Shown here one piece after another: positions 55,279-63,139 of a stretch of DNA of 64,000 nucleotides. This stretch comes from Maribacter flavus (GTDB lineage Bacteria > Bacteroidota > Bacteroidia > Flavobacteriales > Flavobacteriaceae): contig NZ_VUOE01000001.1 of NCBI RefSeq assembly GCF_008386635.1, positions 1,364,001 through 1,428,000 on the forward strand. Direction: 5' to 3'. Within the stretch, counting starts at the first letter, position 1; each line of letters begins with the position of its first letter. The notes beneath the pieces were generated by a model that searched no databases, had not been told where the DNA came from, and saw only the letters and a program-made list of their open reading frames with translations. The position numbers were made by a program, and so were the translations under genes.

Positions 55279-55452
55279 ATGGGATTGCTATTGTTTTTAC
55301 AGGATGTTTCGGAAATCGAAAAGAAAATCCAGGAGGCACCTGATCGTTCCTATGAGATTGGTGTGGCCATTGGTACCTATCTTCCCTTTGTGGTATTGAT
55401 TTTGGTGGCCTATTTGTTTTACTACTACTCCAAAAGGCGGAGAGATTCTTGA
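55279..55452 (+). CDS. Small single-span membrane protein
   Basis: 57 residues from the ATG at 55279: a short amphipathic N-terminus (DVSEIEKKIQEAPDRSYE), one transmembrane helix (about 29-49, PFVVLILVAYLFYYY) and a basic tail SKRRRDS. It starts 2 nt after xth and is presumably co-transcribed. An ATG at 55246 would overlap xth. No family recognised. Confidence 0.65.
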   Translation: MGLLLFLQDVSEIEKKIQEAPDRSYEIGVAIGTYLPFVVLILVAYLFYYYSKRRRDS

Positions 55453-55488
55453 TATATGTACAGGATGATTTAAAAAAGTGCGACTTAT

Positions 55489-56769
55489 TTACTCGGTAGA
55501 CTTTATTATCTCGCCACCTTTCATTACAAATTGTACACGCTGTAGTTCTGTAATATCTTCCAGCGGATTCTTTTTGGTAGCAATAATATCGGCGTATTTA
55601 CCTACCTCAATAGTTCCTATACTATCGTCCATTTTCAAAAGCTCCGCATTTACTTTGGTCCCGGCAATAATGGCTTCCATAGGAGTCATGCCAAACTTTA
55701 CAAATTCGTGAAACTCATTGGCTGCAAAGCTACCGGGAAATCCCACATTGTCCGAACCAATACCCAGCTTTACCCCTCTCTTATGGGCCTCCACAAGTAC
55801 CTTCATTCTGGCTTCCCTAAATTCCTTTTGGGAACGTTGCGTTTTTGTCAGGGCCACATTCCCAGGGTCCTTTAAGCGAAAATAGGTGCCAACCGTCAAA
55901 GTTGGTACTAGATAGGTGTCGTACTCCAAAAACAAGTCTATCGTTTCAGCATCCAAAAAGGTCCCATGCTCTATGGATCTTGCCCCAAATTTTATTGCTT
56001 TAACAATCCCCTCTTTGGCATGTGCGTGCATCATGACCGGAACATCCCTTTGGCCGGCTTCCTCTACCGCCGTTTTAAGTTCCTCATCGCTAAAATGTAC
56101 GTTCCTTGGGTTGTCTCCTGTAGACATAAAAGCTCCCGTTACCAAAAGTTTGATCCAGTCGCTCCCATTCTTGATTTCTTGTCTAATGGCCTTCCGCATT
56201 TCATCCTTGCCATCCACAATGAGACCATCAGGGATAACGGATTGTTCGTTGGAAATATAATTTATATCCCCTCCCCCTCCGGTTACTGAAATATAGTGCC
56301 CGGCACCAAAAATCCGTGGTCCTTTGAACAGGCCGGCATTTATAGCATTGCGGATCTCAAAATGTGCATATTTGGTATCGGCATCACCGGCAATCCTTAT
56401 CGTGGTCCAACCAGCTTCCAGCCATTCCTGTACCGTCTTTAATCCCCGTAATGCGTTAAAAGCCGAGGAACCCTTTAAGTGATTGGTTTGGTATTCACTG
56501 CCGTAAATTAAAGGGTGGGTGTGGGCATCTATCATTCCTGGTAATACGGTATATTCACTTAAATCGATAACGGTATATCCCGGTTTTAGCAGGTCCATGG
56601 TGCCCACTTCAATAATCCGATCCCCCTCTACAAGTATTACGGCATCGGCTTGAACTTGCGTATCTTTTGCCGTGATAAGATTTCCGCAAATTAAGGCCGT
56701 TGTTTCCTGTGCCCAGGCAATGCTGAAACATAAAAAGATAAAAACGAAAGATAGACGGATTCTATTCAT
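55489..56769 (-). CDS. Secreted amidohydrolase (imidazolonepropionase/Xaa-Pro dipeptidase-like)
   Basis: A 426-residue metal-dependent hydrolase with a signal peptide (to about 20, IAWAQ). Metal motif DAHTHP is near residue 80, the probable carboxylated lysine in WIKLLVTGAF, then MHAHAKEG and SIEHGTFLD (His ligands), and the late Asp in IGSDNVGFP. The group includes extracellular prolidases and carboxypeptidases of the amidohydrolase superfamily. It fits the peptidase-rich surroundings; the substrate is inferred only. Confidence 0.9.
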   Translation of the reverse strand: MNRIRLSFVFIFLCFSIAWAQETTALICGNLITAKDTQVQADAVILVEGDRIIEVGTMDLLKPGYTVIDLSEYTVLPGMIDAHTHPLIYGSEYQTNHLKGSSAFNALRGLKTVQEWLEAGWTTIRIAGDADTKYAHFEIRNAINAGLFKGPRIFGAGHYISVTGGGGDINYISNEQSVIPDGLIVDGKDEMRKAIRQEIKNGSDWIKLLVTGAFMSTGDNPRNVHFSDEELKTAVEEAGQRDVPVMMHAHAKEGIVKAIKFGARSIEHGTFLDAETIDLFLEYDTYLVPTLTVGTYFRLKDPGNVALTKTQRSQKEFREARMKVLVEAHKRGVKLGIGSDNVGFPGSFAANEFHEFVKFGMTPMEAIIAGTKVNAELLKMDDSIGTIEVGKYADIIATKKNPLEDITELQRVQFVMKGGEIIKSTE

Positions 56770-57010
56770 TATTCTCGTAGTGTTAGTATATGTAGGAAAG
56801 ATACAATTTTCATCATCCCTATGTTTAAAATTCAGTACCCGTAATGCTACCTTAAGGACATATTTCGAAGTTTAGGTGGGTAGCTATGAAAAATAGAAAG
56901 CTCAGCAAATACACTTCCATATTGCCTAGAATACAAAAGCTTCTGATTTGCACGAATCGGTCTAATAAATGAAAACGAAACAAAGTGCAAAAAGCCTACT
57001 CTTTTAAGGC

Positions 57011-57844
57011 TTAAAAATCAAAATGGTCAGGATGTGGCCCACTGCGTTCATCCCTGTCCAGGCTATCCAAAAAGGCCATGTCCTCATTGGAAAGCTCAAA
57101 GTCGAAAATATCCGCATTGGAGGCGATACGCTTTTTATGTACTGATTTTGGTATGGTGACCACCCCTTTCTGTAGGTTCCATCGCAGGATGATTTGAGCA
57201 GCCGATTTGTTGTACTTTTCGGTCAAATCCTTATAAAAATCCAATTGGAATAGTTTCCCTTGCATGAAGGGAGACCACGCTTCATACTGAATGGTATTTT
57301 TATTGCAAAAATCCAAAAGGTCCTGCTGCACTAAATATGGGTGAAATTCCATTTGATTCACCATAGGTACGATATTGCAGTCACTTAATAAGTCATCCAA
57401 GTGATGCCGCAAAAAGTTACTGACCCCGATTGCCCTAACCTTTTTAGTTTCGTATAAATATTCCAAAGCCCTCCAAGTATCCTTGTATTTCCCCTTAACG
57501 GGCCAGTGCACCAGAAATAGGTCGAGATAATCCACCTGCAATCGGTTGATGCTATCTTCAAACGACTGTAGCGTAGTATTATACCCTTGCTCACTGTTCC
57601 AAACCTTCGTCACTAGAAAAATATCCTCCCTGGCTACGGAACTTTCCTTAATTCCCCTGCCCACACCTTCTTCATTCTTATACACCGAAGCCGTATCGAT
57701 ATGTCTGTACCCCAAATCCAAGGCATCCTTTACGGAATCTATGACCTCTTGGTCTTTATCGGCTTGGTAAGTTCCCAAACCTAAATAAGGCATAAAAACC
57801 CCATTGCGTAATTCAACTCCCCCTGAAATGTCCGTAATTTTCAT
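57011..57844 (-). CDS. Aldo/keto reductase
   Basis: NAD(P)H-dependent oxidoreductase of the AKR superfamily (2,5-diketogluconate reductase-like), about 277 residues. The catalytic tetrad is intact: Asp in RHIDTA, Tyr in SVYKNE, Lys in VTKVW, His in LVHWP. The C-terminal cofactor block IPKSVHKKRIASN is present. The start at 57844 (MKITDISGGVEL) is preferred; an ATG at 57868 would add eight basic residues. Repeat copy B begins 12 nt beyond that ATG. Confidence 0.92.
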   Translation of the reverse strand: MKITDISGGVELRNGVFMPYLGLGTYQADKDQEVIDSVKDALDLGYRHIDTASVYKNEEGVGRGIKESSVAREDIFLVTKVWNSEQGYNTTLQSFEDSINRLQVDYLDLFLVHWPVKGKYKDTWRALEYLYETKKVRAIGVSNFLRHHLDDLLSDCNIVPMVNQMEFHPYLVQQDLLDFCNKNTIQYEAWSPFMQGKLFQLDFYKDLTEKYNKSAAQIILRWNLQKGVVTIPKSVHKKRIASNADIFDFELSNEDMAFLDSLDRDERSGPHPDHFDF

Positions 57845-57879
57845 ATGTTTATTCTTATTGTTTTTCATAGGTCAGATGT

Positions 57880-58037
57880 AATTATTCACATCATTTAAGT
57901 TTGTCTACCATCGGTGTTCATGAATCTTCGATTTCGCCAATAACCATTTACTCACGAAGCTCGTCTATTTTCAAAAAGGGTGCTCGTGAACCTTTGGATT
58001 CAGTGGGTATCAAGACTTGTTATGGCTCATTTCATAT
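57880..58037 (-). repeat. Dispersed repeat, copy B (158 bp)
   Basis: Reverse complement of 28936-29144 with few substitutions and lacking the central 51-bp unit. It lies upstream of the aldo/keto reductase gene. Confidence 0.8.
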
Positions 58038-58058
58038 GTTTCGATTTTTGGTTGTTCC

Positions 58059-58074
58059 CTTCGGCTCCGCTCAG
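58059..58074 (-). repeat. CTGAGCG-type short repeat
   Basis: CTGAGCGGAGCCGAAG on the minus strand, the same short family as 29156-29171, but on the other flank of the dispersed repeat. Confidence 0.5.
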
Positions 58075-58103
58075 GGGCAGGAGTTGTTGGTTATGTAAAA
58101 GTT

Positions 58104-58168
58104 ATTTTTCATTTTTCATTTTTCATTTTTCACTTTTCATTTTTCACTTTTCATTTTTCACTTTTCAC
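58104..58168. repeat. Heptamer tandem repeat (TTTTTCA/CTTTTCA)
   Basis: About nine tandem 7-bp units: first TTTTTCA repeated, then TTTTTCA alternating with CTTTTCA. It ends 14 nt before the 3' end of the EnvC-like gene. Slippage-prone; not CRISPR, since there are no spacers. Confidence 0.85.
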
Positions 58169-58182
58169 TAACTACCACCCAC

Positions 58183-59409
58183 TTACAACCGGTAGACCCA
58201 TTCCTCCGGATTCAATCTATCCGTGTCCTGGTAGAGATAAAATTTTAAGCGGGTCTGGCCATTTGACCGATTGGTATATATGGTTCCCAATTCATCTTTT
58301 ATATTCACTTTATCTCCTTTTTTTACATAGAGTTCGGCTAAATTATAGTAGGTACTTATAAAATTACCGTGCTTTACCTGAACCCCTTTGTTACCACCTG
58401 GTACCGCCAAAATGGCGATAACCTCGCCTTCAAATATGGCCCTTGCCTTAGATCCAGGATCTGTGGCAATGATGACCCCGTTGCTTTGGTGTTTTATTCC
58501 AGGGTATACGGCATCGTTGTATATACCAAAACCCTGACTTTTAATGCCCTTCTCAACGGGCCAAATTAATTTTCCTTTATTCGCCGAAAAATTGTTGGCC
58601 ACTAGGGTCGCCTCCGGTGTCAACACGAATTTACTGGCACTGGTAGTGGTTTTACCAGCTTCTTTGTTGGAGGCGGCGATGGCCGACCGTATCAGATTTT
58701 CTATCTGTTGGTCTATTTTACGCGCCTCCCGCTTCTTTTCCTCAATGGCCTTGGCATATTTGCTTTCGTTCTGTCGGATGGTTCCCAATAGTGCTTTCTG
58801 CTCCTGTATCTCCGCGAACAACTGATCTTTGGCCTTGGTGTTCTGGGCCAACAGTACTTCCTTAACCTTGCGCTCCTCGTTTAGATCCATGTTCAAACGC
58901 GTTAACTCCTCCGTTTTGGCCAAAATCTGTGCTCCCTGCTCCTTTCTATAGTCCGTGTACTGCTTCATGTATTGAAGCCGTTTAAATGCCTGATAAAAGC
59001 TTTCTGAGGACAATAGAAACATCAATCTGTTCTGTTTGGATTTGTTCTGATAGGATTTTTGGATCATCCTGGCGTACTCCTCCTTTATTTCCTGTAGCTC
59101 TCCCTTGAGCTTACTGATGTTCCGTATGTTGGTATTGATTTGCCTATTCAGCAAATTGGCCTGTTGGTTCGTAACCCGAATCAATTGTTGACGGACGGTA
59201 ATTTTTTTATCGAGGGCCTCCATCTGGTCCAGCACCGTGCCCCTTTCCTTTTTTTCGGATAACAATAATCTATTGATTTCCCGGATTTCGTTCTGTAGTT
59301 GTTCCCGCTTTTCCTCCAAGGCCTTTTGCTCGCTGGTTTGCGACCATAAAAGAGGTGCTCCCCATAGCAAAAGAAGAAAAAAGATACTGCAATGTTGTTT
59401 TGCTACCAT
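58183..59409 (-). CDS. EnvC-like murein hydrolase activator (degenerate LytM domain)
   Basis: About 408 residues: a signal peptide (ending LLWSQ), long coiled coils (about 25-250), and a C-terminal M23/LytM domain. In active LytM enzymes the zinc site is HxxxD with a later HxH; here the first reads HQSNG and the later LHFE-type motif reads LKFYLYQ, so key ligands are missing. That matches EnvC-type proteins, which activate amidases at the septum rather than cut themselves. The start at 59409 puts the signal at the N-terminus, 4 nt after the DUF4292 gene. Confidence 0.88.
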   Translation of the reverse strand: MVAKQHCSIFFLLLLWGAPLLWSQTSEQKALEEKREQLQNEIREINRLLLSEKKERGTVLDQMEALDKKITVRQQLIRVTNQQANLLNRQINTNIRNISKLKGELQEIKEEYARMIQKSYQNKSKQNRLMFLLSSESFYQAFKRLQYMKQYTDYRKEQGAQILAKTEELTRLNMDLNEERKVKEVLLAQNTKAKDQLFAEIQEQKALLGTIRQNESKYAKAIEEKKREARKIDQQIENLIRSAIAASNKEAGKTTTSASKFVLTPEATLVANNFSANKGKLIWPVEKGIKSQGFGIYNDAVYPGIKHQSNGVIIATDPGSKARAIFEGEVIAILAVPGGNKGVQVKHGNFISTYYNLAELYVKKGDKVNIKDELGTIYTNRSNGQTRLKFYLYQDTDRLNPEEWVYRL

Positions 59410-59413
59410 TACG

Positions 59414-60202
59414 CTACTCCAAAACGATTTCTTTAAAACCTTTCGGTATATTATAAGGAAAATTGACGTCACGATTCAATTCTATGTTTCTATATTCCAA
59501 AAGAATCCGGTTCTCGTTGTTTTCTTCTATCGCCAAAATGGATACCTCATTGGGTATGGCTTCCTTCCCCACAAGTTGGTAGTTTTCATATTTGATTTCC
59601 AACAAGCGCTTTTTCAGGGGCTGTGACAATTGTTGTAGGTCCATCTTAAAGTTCTTGGGCTCGATTTGGAACAGGGTCTTGTAAAGCGCACCGGCAGTTT
59701 TTGGGGTCAATCGATAGTTATCCTTACCTATTGAAAGGTCAAACTTGTCATTTCTTAAGTCAAAAAGGGCCTGTCCCAACAACATGTTTTGAAGGATGGA
59801 GTAATCCACTTCGGTTCCCAAAAGCTTGCTCAAATAGGAGAAATCACCATCAAAATATTCATTGTCCATTTTGTTGTAAAACGAAACCCTATCCGGAGTG
59901 ATATACGCTTTTACGATTCCCAAAGGAGCACTGATCCATATACCTTTATCCTTTTCCATCCGTAAGCTTACGGATACGCTTTGTTCGTCCTCCCCATCGG
60001 AATAATCGATTTTGACCCTTCCCGTAAGGGTTCTGAATTCCAACTTATTTTGGTAGTGGGCCTTTACGACGGACTTTGCCGATAGCCGATCATCCATGGA
60101 ACCATCGGAAATTACCTTGGCACTTTTACAGGAAAACACAATAAGCGCGAAACTACATACCGTAGCCATTCTTAAATATGTTCGTAAACTCAATTGCATC
60201 AT
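59414..60202 (-). CDS. DUF4292 lipoprotein
   Basis: A 262-residue protein with lipobox IVFSC (Cys25) and a DUF4292 core (FRTLTGRVKIDYSDGEDEQ, IWISAPLGIVKAYITPDRVSFYNK). The fold resembles LolA/LolB-like lipoprotein carriers by pattern only. The start ATG overlaps the TPR gene stop as TAATG, so the two are coupled. It sits between the TPR and EnvC-like genes, an arrangement common in Flavobacteriaceae and suggesting an envelope role. Confidence 0.85.
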   Translation of the reverse strand: MMQLSLRTYLRMATVCSFALIVFSCKSAKVISDGSMDDRLSAKSVVKAHYQNKLEFRTLTGRVKIDYSDGEDEQSVSVSLRMEKDKGIWISAPLGIVKAYITPDRVSFYNKMDNEYFDGDFSYLSKLLGTEVDYSILQNMLLGQALFDLRNDKFDLSIGKDNYRLTPKTAGALYKTLFQIEPKNFKMDLQQLSQPLKKRLLEIKYENYQLVGKEAIPNEVSILAIEENNENRILLEYRNIELNRDVNFPYNIPKGFKEIVLE

Positions 60203-61140
60203 TAAAATCCGGGTTTCACCTTGTTCAAATATTCGTTTGCCTTTTCCGTATTCCCCATGGCACCGTACACCTCTGAAAGCTCCTTGTAGATTTTATTCTC
60301 CAATACCGGGTCGTCTATTAGATAATCCAAGGCTGTCTCCAAGGCCTCCTTTGCCTCGTTGAGGGTGTTGCCCATTTTAAGGGCGACTCCATTCGCATAG
60401 TATAAAAAGGGCTGTAGGGGATACTTTTCAAGAGCCTCCTCCGTAAGCTCTAGCAGTGTTTTGGCATCCCTGGATGCGTTTATCAAGTCCTGTATCCGCT
60501 TTTCAAACGCACCCAAATCACCGGCATCCCCGCTCTTGTTTTCAGATATGTCAATCTTGTTCGTTATAGTCCGCTGCTTTGCAATGGAATCGTTTATTTT
60601 GGATTGAAGGTACTCGGTTTTTACCGTTTTCTCCAATTCCAACAATATGCTCTTGGCTTCTTGATAGTTTCCCAGTTCATAATAAATAGTGGCCAGGTTC
60701 GATTTTAATTCCCGATTATTCCAAGGAATCTGTTCTTTTATGGTGCTCACGGTAGTGTTTTGGGCCTGCAAACTCTCTGCCAAGGTGTTTGCATACCAAT
60801 AATTTTCCGGATCCTCCAAAACGGCTTCCTGCGCATATTCCTGGGCATTGATATACTGCTTGTCCAACAAATAGGATTTGGCGAGTTCAAAGGAAACCAC
60901 TTCCTTTTCCGGTTCCAAATTCTTGCACTTTAAAAATGCGTTTATGGCCTTATCGTAATTTTGAATACCCTTTTGTTTTAGACCTTCAAAAAAATATTGC
61001 TGAAATTCATCTGAATACTCCTCAAAAGATACTTCCGCACTCTCCTCCTCGGTGATGGGACCTTCCTCTTGGGACAAAACAATCCCCGGGGCAAGCGTTG
61101 CTCCTAAAATAAGTAGTAGCATTGGGACTGTTTTTGTCAT
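60202..61140 (-). CDS. TPR-repeat periplasmic protein
   Basis: A 312-residue protein with a signal peptide (to about 22) and tetratricopeptide repeats across most of its length (for example YDKAINAFLKCKNLEPEKE, YINAQEYAQEAVLEDPENYW, GNYQEAKSILLELE, and the C-terminal YKELSEVYGAMGNTEKANEYL). It probably acts as a scaffold in the envelope. It is 8 nt after dut and overlaps the DUF4292 start by 1 nt. Confidence 0.85.
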   Translation of the reverse strand: MTKTVPMLLLILGATLAPGIVLSQEEGPITEEESAEVSFEEYSDEFQQYFFEGLKQKGIQNYDKAINAFLKCKNLEPEKEVVSFELAKSYLLDKQYINAQEYAQEAVLEDPENYWYANTLAESLQAQNTTVSTIKEQIPWNNRELKSNLATIYYELGNYQEAKSILLELEKTVKTEYLQSKINDSIAKQRTITNKIDISENKSGDAGDLGAFEKRIQDLINASRDAKTLLELTEEALEKYPLQPFLYYANGVALKMGNTLNEAKEALETALDYLIDDPVLENKIYKELSEVYGAMGNTEKANEYLNKVKPGF

Positions 61141-61148
61141 TCGTAGAT

Positions 61149-61583
61149 CTATTTTACTCCGGTACTGCCAAAGCCACCGGCTCCCCTAAGGGTTTCGGAT
61201 AGTTCTTCTACTACCTCCCATTCGGCGCGCTCATGTTTGGCGATCACCATCTGGGCAATACGCTCCCCGTTTTCAATGGTAAAATCGGAATTTGATAAAT
61301 TCACCAAAATAACACCGACTTCCCCCCTATAATCCGCATCTATCGTGCCAGGTGCATTCAACACCGTAATTCCCTTTTTGGCCGCCAAACCGCTTCTAGG
61401 ACGTACTTGGGCCTCAAATCCTATAGGCAACTCCATATAGAGGCCCGTTTTAATAATGGCCCTCTCCAACGGTTTTAGGGTAATTGGTTCTTCAATGTTC
61501 GCTCGCAAATCCATTCCGGCCGAAGCATCGGTTTCGTAATGGGGCAGCTCATGTTCCGATTTGTTGATTATCCTAATCTTCAT
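61149..61583 (-). CDS. dut: Deoxyuridine 5'-triphosphate nucleotidohydrolase
   Basis: Hydrolyses dUTP to dUMP, keeping uracil out of DNA. All five motifs of the trimeric dUTPase are present in 144 residues: [48 protein letters not shown], and the C-terminal GAGGFGSTG arm. 18 nt after the flippase gene. Confidence 0.97.
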   Translation of the reverse strand: MKIRIINKSEHELPHYETDASAGMDLRANIEEPITLKPLERAIIKTGLYMELPIGFEAQVRPRSGLAAKKGITVLNAPGTIDADYRGEVGVILVNLSNSDFTIENGERIAQMVIAKHERAEWEVVEELSETLRGAGGFGSTGVK

Positions 61584-61601
61584 TTTTATTGTTCGCTAGT
61601 C

Positions 61602-63059
61602 TTATTTGACAAATACCTTTTTCAAATTCTCGATTTCCATTTTGTACACCAATCCCAAGAAAATCAACAATAAAGGAATCCCTACAAATAAATTTCTATC
61701 AAAGATATAGAAGGATATTATTGAAAACAGTATGGAAACTCCTAAGTAAAATATAATTTTTCTGAAATTATAGGGTATGGGATAGTACATACGCCCAAAA
61801 TAGAAGGACATTAACATCATTGAGCCATAGGCAACCAAAGTAGCCACGGCCGAGGCCACATAGCTAAAGTATTGTATCAAAGCGACATTAATGATGATGG
61901 TGAGGACGGCTCCGATCATTGAAATATAGGCCCCAAACTTGGTTCGATCCGTTACTTTGTACCAGACAGAGAGGTTGTGGTAAATACCCAAGAAAAAACT
62001 GGCCAGGATTATAATCGGCACTACGGACATGGCATCCCAATACGAAGTGTCCTGGATAAAGAGTTGCTTTAAAACATCGGCAAATACAACTACGGTCAAC
62101 AGAATTATACTCCCCAATACCACAAAGTAGTTGGTAATCTGTGCATAGGCCTTCTGCGGATTTTTAGTGTCCGAATGGCTAAAGAAAAAAGGCTCGATTC
62201 CTAATCGAAATGCGGTAGCAAAAAGCGTCATGAACAAGGCCAATTTATAGCAGGCCGCATATTTTCCCATTTCAATTTTGGCAATATCGGGCGGTAATAA
62301 TTCCGATAACAAATACTTATCAAAAACTTCATTTATTGTAAAGGCAATACCTGCGACCATTACCGGCATCGCATAGGTCAACATCCGTTTCCATAAATCC
62401 ACATCAAAAATATACGGCCTTCTAAGGTATACCCGTATCATAAGCAACAGTGTAACGGCGCTGGCAAGTAGATTGGAAATCAGTATGTAGGATATCTCAT
62501 AATCCGGCACGTACAATTTGTTAAAGAAACCGGCCCCATCCTCAACTGCCAACGATGGGAGAACTAAAAGAAAAAACAGATTTAAACCCAAGTTCAGCGC
62601 TACGTTAAGCGTCTTTACCATGGCATATCTCATGGGTTTTTCATTCGCCCTCAACCAAGCAAAGGGAATAATTACCAGGGCATCCAATACTAGGATACAT
62701 AGCACATAGTTCATGTACTGGGCCTCTATATTGATGGCAGCGGCAATTGTCTTTTTAAATAACAGACCGATAAAAAGAAATAAGAACGAGGAACCCCCCA
62801 ACGATAGTAAGGACGTGGAGACTACCTTCTTTTTGTTCTCCGAATCCTTGTAAAACCTAAAAAAAGCGGTTTCCATACCATAGGCCAAGAAAATATTGAA
62901 GATGGCAAACCAAGTAAAAATAAGGGTCACTTCTCCATACGTTCCCGGTGGCATGACCGAGGTATAAATGGGAACCAAAAGGAAGGACAACATCCGCGGG
63001 AGCACGGTTGCCAAGCCATAAATCGCCGTTTGTTTAAAAAGTTTTTTAAGCGGATTCAA
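61602..63059 (-). CDS. Oligosaccharide/polysaccharide flippase family membrane protein
   Basis: A 485-residue MATE/PST-like (MOP superfamily) transporter with about 14 hydrophobic segments. The N-terminal KLFKQTAIYGLATVLPRMLSFLLVPIYTSV is the usual start of Bacteroidota 'lipopolysaccharide biosynthesis' flippases. It probably moves a lipid-linked glycan across the inner membrane; no glycosyltransferases are adjacent. First gene of the flippase-dut-TPR-DUF4292-EnvC run. Confidence 0.9.
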   Translation of the reverse strand: MNPLKKLFKQTAIYGLATVLPRMLSFLLVPIYTSVMPPGTYGEVTLIFTWFAIFNIFLAYGMETAFFRFYKDSENKKKVVSTSLLSLGGSSFLFLFIGLLFKKTIAAAINIEAQYMNYVLCILVLDALVIIPFAWLRANEKPMRYAMVKTLNVALNLGLNLFFLLVLPSLAVEDGAGFFNKLYVPDYEISYILISNLLASAVTLLLMIRVYLRRPYIFDVDLWKRMLTYAMPVMVAGIAFTINEVFDKYLLSELLPPDIAKIEMGKYAACYKLALFMTLFATAFRLGIEPFFFSHSDTKNPQKAYAQITNYFVVLGSIILLTVVVFADVLKQLFIQDTSYWDAMSVVPIIILASFFLGIYHNLSVWYKVTDRTKFGAYISMIGAVLTIIINVALIQYFSYVASAVATLVAYGSMMLMSFYFGRMYYPIPYNFRKIIFYLGVSILFSIISFYIFDRNLFVGIPLLLIFLGLVYKMEIENLKKVFVK

Positions 63060-63139
63060 GCAACTTAGATTGAAGTGTTAAATGTACCTATTTACCTTCG
63101 TTATACAAAGTTGGATTTCCCCCCAATCAACACATTTGT

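Noticed and set aside
58104-58168. Tandem heptamers considered as a CRISPR array
   Set aside because: Units are 7 bp with no spacers and no cas genes; a microsatellite.
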